Shown one piece after another: positions 60,562 through 64,000 of a stretch of 64,000 bases of DNA. The position numbers were made by a program, and so were the translations under genes. The stretch is from Pseudomonas sp. BCA17 (GTDB lineage: Bacteria > Pseudomonadota > Gammaproteobacteria > Pseudomonadales > Pseudomonadaceae), in NCBI RefSeq assembly GCF_004519405.1, contig NZ_SGWI01000001.1, forward strand, positions 806,001-870,000, given 5' to 3'. The stretch's first letter is position 1. The number at the start of each line of letters is the position of its first letter. Under the pieces are notes generated by a model that did not search any database, had not been told where the DNA came from, and worked only from the letters and a program-made list of their open reading frames with translations.

Positions 60562-60642
60562 GAAGGCGGGTGGCTCCCTGAGGTCACGTCTGATTAATGC
60601 GCCGCCCCCTTCCCTGACCAAGGCCGCAGAGAACCGACGGTT

Positions 60643-60930
60643 TTACTGCCCTTGAGCAGCAGGGGACGCCAACGCCACCATCAGTTCATCCGCCTCCGAT
60701 CCCAGTGGAAACCTGAACCCCTGCATTTCATCTTCGGACAGAATTTCGGCGAGGGTGTCGCGTAATTGCGCTTCAGTCGGCGATTCCCGCAGCAACTTGT
60801 GTGCGGCCAATAACACACTCGCGCAAACCCCTTGGACACTCGCGGCGTCGATAACGGCAAAGAGGATAAATCGCAGGCGAATCTCGCGATCAGTAGGCCA
60901 AACCGTTTTTTGCTTACCCAAAGCACGCAC
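60643..60930 (-). CDS. Small protein of unknown function
   Basis: A frame of 95 residues begins at a GTG with no clear ribosome-binding site; a later TTG or GTG may be the true start. The product looks soluble and mostly helical, with an acidic C-terminal half (EAQLRDTLAEILSEDEMQGF). I do not recognise it. It lies 140 bases upstream of the receptor gene on the same strand and could precede it in one transcript. It is kept because its codon use resembles the neighbours and no other frame in this stretch is better. Confidence 0.45.
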   Translation of the reverse strand: MRALGKQKTVWPTDREIRLRFILFAVIDAASVQGVCASVLLAAHKLLRESPTEAQLRDTLAEILSEDEMQGFRFPLGSEADELMVALASPAAQGQ

Positions 60931-61065
60931 TCGTTTTTAAGAAAAGTCCGAGGCTATGGCCGACGGGGGCGGCGTTTCAAGGGAAGGGGCAGCGGATCGT
61001 CCGATTCCTACGCAGGAAAAGGAAACACCGCACTGTCGGATCAATGCATGCTGCGACGGTGCCGG

Positions 61066-61806
61066 TTACTGCACCGGCAAGAAATTCATCAGCAACAGAC
61101 TTTGTGCGTAATTGAGCCCGACGCGCCGGTAACGCTCATCGAGCATTTGGGTCAGCAGGTCCAGGCGCGCAACAATCTTGCCGAACTCAACGGCAAAACT
61201 GAGGTTGCTGCCCTCCTCCGATATTTCATTGGAAAACAGCAGCAATACGCCATTGGCATCCTGGCGCTGCCCGAGCAGCCAGGTAGCCTTCTCGATGTTG
61301 CGCGCGGCATTGCTGACAAACTGCGGGTTGATCGAGTCGGTCATATAAAACTGGGTGCGGCCACCATGGGCGGTCACGAGCATGCTGCCGATCGCATAGA
61401 TGAACGCGCCAACCCGGTCACCGCGAAATTCCGGGCTCAGCGAATAGCTCAACGCAGCCAGGTCACGACGCGTGCCCAATGCCGGCAAAGGTTGTTGGTT
61501 TTCGATGGCCTGGCGAATTTCCCGCGCAGCAGTCACCGCATCCGGATAACCCGATTGGCGCCACTGGTTGGGGTTACGCAGATAGAGCTTGTTCATCAGT
61601 AGATAGAGGCTTTGCAGGTTGTCGCGCATGCCCAGCGTCGCCATGCGATCAACACTGGTCTGAAAGAACTCATCGGGCTTGCCATTGCTGAACTGCCTGG
61701 CGATATCGCGCCCCTGTTGCTGGCTGCAACCGGTCGCGCACAGCATCCACGCCGTTGCGAGCAGCAGCGGCCATTGGGTGATAAAAACAGTGAGCGATCG
61801 ATCCAT
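61066..61806 (-). CDS. Lipoprotein of unknown function
   Basis: The protein has 246 residues from the ATG at 61806. It has a type II signal peptide with lipobox LCATGC, followed by SQQQGRD, so it is a lipidated envelope protein. The mature part is helical, with no domain I recognise (blocks: DEFFQTSVDRMATLGMRDNLQSLYLLMNKLYLRNPNQW; RTQFYMTDSINPQFVSNAARNIEKATWLL). The longer frame adds 36 residues before the signal peptide and was rejected. It is the first of several small exported proteins in this end of the window. Confidence 0.75.
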   Translation of the reverse strand: MDRSLTVFITQWPLLLATAWMLCATGCSQQQGRDIARQFSNGKPDEFFQTSVDRMATLGMRDNLQSLYLLMNKLYLRNPNQWRQSGYPDAVTAAREIRQAIENQQPLPALGTRRDLAALSYSLSPEFRGDRVGAFIYAIGSMLVTAHGGRTQFYMTDSINPQFVSNAARNIEKATWLLGQRQDANGVLLLFSNEISEEGSNLSFAVEFGKIVARLDLLTQMLDERYRRVGLNYAQSLLLMNFLPVQ

Positions 61807-61975
61807 CGGTACCGGGTCAGGTTCTGCGGGCAACGCGCCGAATGCGCGTCGCCGGGACAGTGATAGATCAGGAAAATGCAAAAAAGTGCAGCGCAAAGCG
61901 GTACCGAGGCTCAAGTTCCGCTTTGCTCATACCGTTGAACAGGCTGCCGGCCTTGGCAGCCAGTCAGGCCACACC

Positions 61976-62827
61976 TCAAGTCGCTTTGCATCCGATGCGG
62001 GCAGGCAGCTGACCCTGCCTGGACTTCAAAGCGGCTTGAACCGGTTGCGGCAAGTTGCTCCAGAACGTGAGCCCGGATCGCTCCTCGATCTGGTTCACGG
62101 TCACCTGATAATCACAAAAAGCCGCGCCCTTCGGGGTTTCCTGATTCATCACGAACGAGGCATAAACACCGTCCTGCGGCGAACTGCCGACGAAGATGAT
62201 TTTCCAGTAGCCGCTTGGGATGGTGTGGACCTTGTTCGTGCCGGGAAGCGTACCGACAAAGTGCTCGTACAGCGGCCCGGTGACAACGTACACCTGGTCC
62301 ACGCCGGCCTCTTTGGCGAGGTTTCTCTCCTGGTCTTCCAGGCGCGCCCACGGCCCCTGGTTCAGATCAGACTTCTGCGGGGTAATGTTCGACAGGTAGT
62401 TGAGGGTTGGCCAGTCCGCCACACCGGCCATTGACGCCAGGTTGGCCTGATGGCCGCGATCGACCTTGAGCGCGACATTGGCGCCGTTGTAATCCACGGG
62501 GTCGAGGGTTTCTCCGGCCGGAATATCCGGGTCCGTCGCCCAGTTGCGCGCCCGCCCGCTCGCCGGTGTGTTCTTGGTGATTCGGTACGATACCCAGTTC
62601 GCGAACTTGGTCGAACCGTTGTTGTTCAGGGTATATGCCTGACGATTCAACGTCAGAGGACTGCCGCCGGTAGGGCAGCCTACGCCACAGTTATCGAACG
62701 CCGGCGCCTGTCCCGGCATCACCTGGGTGGCAACCGCAGACTCGTGTGTTCTATCGGTGGTGGTACAGGCGGCAACAAGCGGGATCAACAAAAACGCCAG
62801 GTGTTTGAACTTCATACTTCCTTGCAT
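61976..62827 (-). CDS. DNA/RNA non-specific endonuclease (NUC1/EndA family) with lipoprotein signal
   Basis: The protein has 283 residues from the ATG at 62827 (GGAG seven bases upstream). It has a signal sequence with lipobox VAAC, then a beta-beta-alpha-metal nuclease domain: the DRGH motif is present (KVDRGHQANLAS), as is the metal-binding asparagine region LSNITPQKSDLNQGPW. The family degrades DNA and RNA with Mg2+. Lipidation would tether it to the envelope, where it could break down nucleic acids for nutrients or limit DNA uptake; that role is inference. No inhibitor gene is visible next to it, which fits an enzyme acting outside the cytosol. Confidence 0.88.
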   Translation of the reverse strand: MQGSMKFKHLAFLLIPLVAACTTTDRTHESAVATQVMPGQAPAFDNCGVGCPTGGSPLTLNRQAYTLNNNGSTKFANWVSYRITKNTPASGRARNWATDPDIPAGETLDPVDYNGANVALKVDRGHQANLASMAGVADWPTLNYLSNITPQKSDLNQGPWARLEDQERNLAKEAGVDQVYVVTGPLYEHFVGTLPGTNKVHTIPSGYWKIIFVGSSPQDGVYASFVMNQETPKGAAFCDYQVTVNQIEERSGLTFWSNLPQPVQAALKSRQGQLPARIGCKAT

Positions 62828-63029
62828 GGTGTAGCTCCTTGTGGGTGAAGCAATCGTACCGATCATTCGGAAATCAGCTACAACGGTTCCTCCGTTGTCT
62901 GACGTAAGCATTCAACCACAAGAACGTTTCAATGTGAGGGCTGTGATTGCCTCAAGGACAGGTGTCGATCAATGGTGCGCAGGAAATGGCAGCCTGTAGC
63001 GCTACAGGCCGCCCTTGGATGTTGAGTCG

Positions 63030-63263
63030 TCAGTCATCCCGATCGTCGTGATCACGGTGGTAATTGCGGTCATACCTACGATCATCGTAGCGACGGCCTC
63101 GCCCTTGATCGTTGTCATCGCCCTGGTCGTAGTACCTGCGGTCATGATCGTAGTGCCTGTAATGATCACGACCGTACCCTCCTCCGTCGTCCCAGAGAGG
63201 TACACAACCACCCAGCAAGAGAAGGCCGGTGGTGGCCAAAAGTATTGCTGCTGCGCGTTTCAT
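63030..63263 (-). CDS. Small lipoprotein with His/Asp/Arg/Tyr-rich tail
   Basis: The protein has 77 residues from the ATG at 63263. It has a lipobox (LLGGC), then a tail made almost only of D, R, Y, H and G in short repeats (YDRRYDR, HYDHDRRYYD type). Such low-complexity tails may bind metals or nucleic acids; nothing shows which. Other frames over this stretch are products of the repeated codons. The ATG 23 codons upstream would place unrelated residues before the signal peptide. Confidence 0.72.
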   Translation of the reverse strand: MKRAAAILLATTGLLLLGGCVPLWDDGGGYGRDHYRHYDHDRRYYDQGDDNDQGRGRRYDDRRYDRNYHRDHDDRDD

Positions 63264-63332
63264 TCTGAATGTCCTGAAAGCTGGATACGTATGCCCCACC
63301 CAATCTGCGGCCTGGCATTTCGCGAACAGCAT

Positions 63333-63770
63333 TTAGTGGGAGGTTGAGATGCCGGCCTTGCTCAATCCCTTGGCGTTGTGATCCCCCGGCGTAGTCGCCG
63401 AGATCGCCGTGGCCTTCGATAGCCCTTGGGTTGTTTTAGCGTGCGCTACGCCTGAAGTGGCAAGCCCATGGCCCTGATCATTTTTGAGACCACGGCCAAC
63501 GTGATTGCCACTCACGCCATGATCTCGAACACCCTTGGCGTCATGGTCGATTTCGTGACCTTCAGCGAGACCTTTACCCGCGGAACCCGCCGAGTGACCA
63601 GCACCTGCATGGCCGCCCCCACCGCCGCCATTGCCACCGCCACCGTGCCCGCCACCGTCTTTCGCATAGGCAGAAGCCACGACAGACAGTCCCGCGGGCA
63701 GCAAAGGCGCAGCGGCAAACATCATTGCGCACGACACAACGGCAACTAAGGATTTCTTTTTAAAGCGCAT
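63333..63770 (-). CDS. Small exported Gly/His-rich protein
   Basis: The protein has 145 residues from the ATG at 63770, which has GGA seven bases upstream. The signal peptide ends ASAYA-KD. The mature part starts with a Gly-rich stretch (GGGHGGGGNGGGGGGHAGAG) and continues with His- and Gly-rich degenerate repeats (KGLAEGHEIDHDAKG, NDQGHGLAT, NAKGLSKAG). It is likely periplasmic or surface-exposed and disordered. The function is unknown. It lies 69 bases upstream of the small lipoprotein on the same strand, so the two may be co-transcribed. Confidence 0.7.
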   Translation of the reverse strand: MRFKKKSLVAVVSCAMMFAAAPLLPAGLSVVASAYAKDGGGHGGGGNGGGGGGHAGAGHSAGSAGKGLAEGHEIDHDAKGVRDHGVSGNHVGRGLKNDQGHGLATSGVAHAKTTQGLSKATAISATTPGDHNAKGLSKAGISTSH

Positions 63771-63913
63771 GGAGGTATCCATCGGGCGGGGTTGAACTGC
63801 ATGTCACATCTGACACAGTTCGTTACATTCGGTTCAACGCAGGCGACAAATGGATACGCCGCAATCAGCTAGGACAATCAGGTAGGTTCTGGGCGCTCAA
63901 TGGCGGTTTTTAA

Positions 63914-63942
63914 CGTAAAAAGCCAGTCATTGATGACTGGCT
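63914..63942 (-). terminator. Rho-independent terminator for a gene right of the window
   Basis: AGCCAGTCA pairs perfectly with TGACTGGCT across a four-base loop. On the minus strand it is followed by a run of five T, so it ends transcription coming from beyond the right edge. The bases 63771-63913 hold no other feature I can name. Confidence 0.8.
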
Positions 63943-64000
63943 CATTAGAAGACGCGGAGTGGCAATTTAAGTCGAGCGACCCTCGCCACGATTTTGTTGT

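Noticed and set aside
60529..60642. Possible Fur box or cobalamin riboswitch upstream of the TonB-dependent receptor
   Set aside because: I found neither the GATAATGATAATC-type pattern nor the conserved riboswitch boxes; only a short inverted repeat is present.
63002..63347. Alternative frames over the His/Asp-rich lipoprotein
   Set aside because: They are repetitive Thr/Ile/Val translations of the same repeated codons; only the chosen frame has a lipobox.

Overview
The window looks like a chromosome segment of a fluorescent Pseudomonas (P. fluorescens group). It is GC-rich, carries many Pseudomonas-type REP/REPIN palindromes (arms of the GAGCAAGCTCGCTC kind), and encodes families typical of that group: methionine gamma-lyase with its Lrp regulator, MacAB linked to a lipopeptide synthetase, and a GlpSTPQUV-type ABC transporter. 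The assignment is inferred from gene content, not from a database search.

Layout. (1) 1-4.9 kb: the 3' part of an Rhs polymorphic toxin gene whose variable tip looks like a pertussis-toxin-S1-type ADP-ribosyltransferase, followed by four tandem paralogues of a small protein, the probable immunity family. This stretch is clearly more AT-rich than its surroundings. (2) 5-14.7 kb: ordinary accessory metabolism and regulation: carboxypeptidase G2-like M20 peptidase, MASE2-GGDEF cyclase, LysE exporter, a TIM-barrel isomerase divergent from a MocR regulator, a two-component pair, and mdeR/mdeA. (3) 14.8-43.4 kb: a lipopeptide locus. Two giant NRPS genes on the minus strand (4 modules, then 3 modules plus two thioesterases) are followed by macA and macB, with a convergent LuxR-type regulator. 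Specificity residues read by eye give Thr-Val-Leu-Ser / Leu-Ser-Ile(Val), which is residues 3-9 of the viscosin/massetolide/WLIP group. The loading part (a ViscA-like protein for residues 1-2) is not in the window. (4) 43.4-44.6 kb: about 1.2 kb of non-coding, internally duplicated repeats. (5) 44.6-49.9 kb: a SotB-like exporter, a small fimbrial-like secreted protein, an SBF-family symporter divergent from an AraC regulator, an orphan sulfonate-type binding protein, and a small unknown gene. (6) 50-58.3 kb: a six-gene minus-strand ABC transporter operon in the exact order glpS-T-P-Q-U-V, divergent from an AcoR-like sigma-54 activator. The space between them has a well-formed sigma-54 promoter and a regular array of TGAACA repeats. 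(7) 58.4-64 kb: a TonB-dependent receptor and a run of small exported proteins and lipoproteins, including a DRGH-type nuclease lipoprotein.

How the parts fit. The NRPS pair, MacAB and the LuxR regulator form one functional unit (synthesis, export and control of a cyclic lipopeptide), which would need the unlinked initiating synthetase and probably an outer-membrane factor encoded elsewhere. The Rhs toxin and the four small genes form a contact-dependent toxin-immunity cassette; the VgrG/T6SS or other delivery genes lie outside the window. The Glp-like transporter appears to be switched by its divergent sigma-54 activator.

Gene starts were adjusted by eye using ribosome-binding sites and signal peptides. 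All family calls come from reading motifs; no alignment or search was run.
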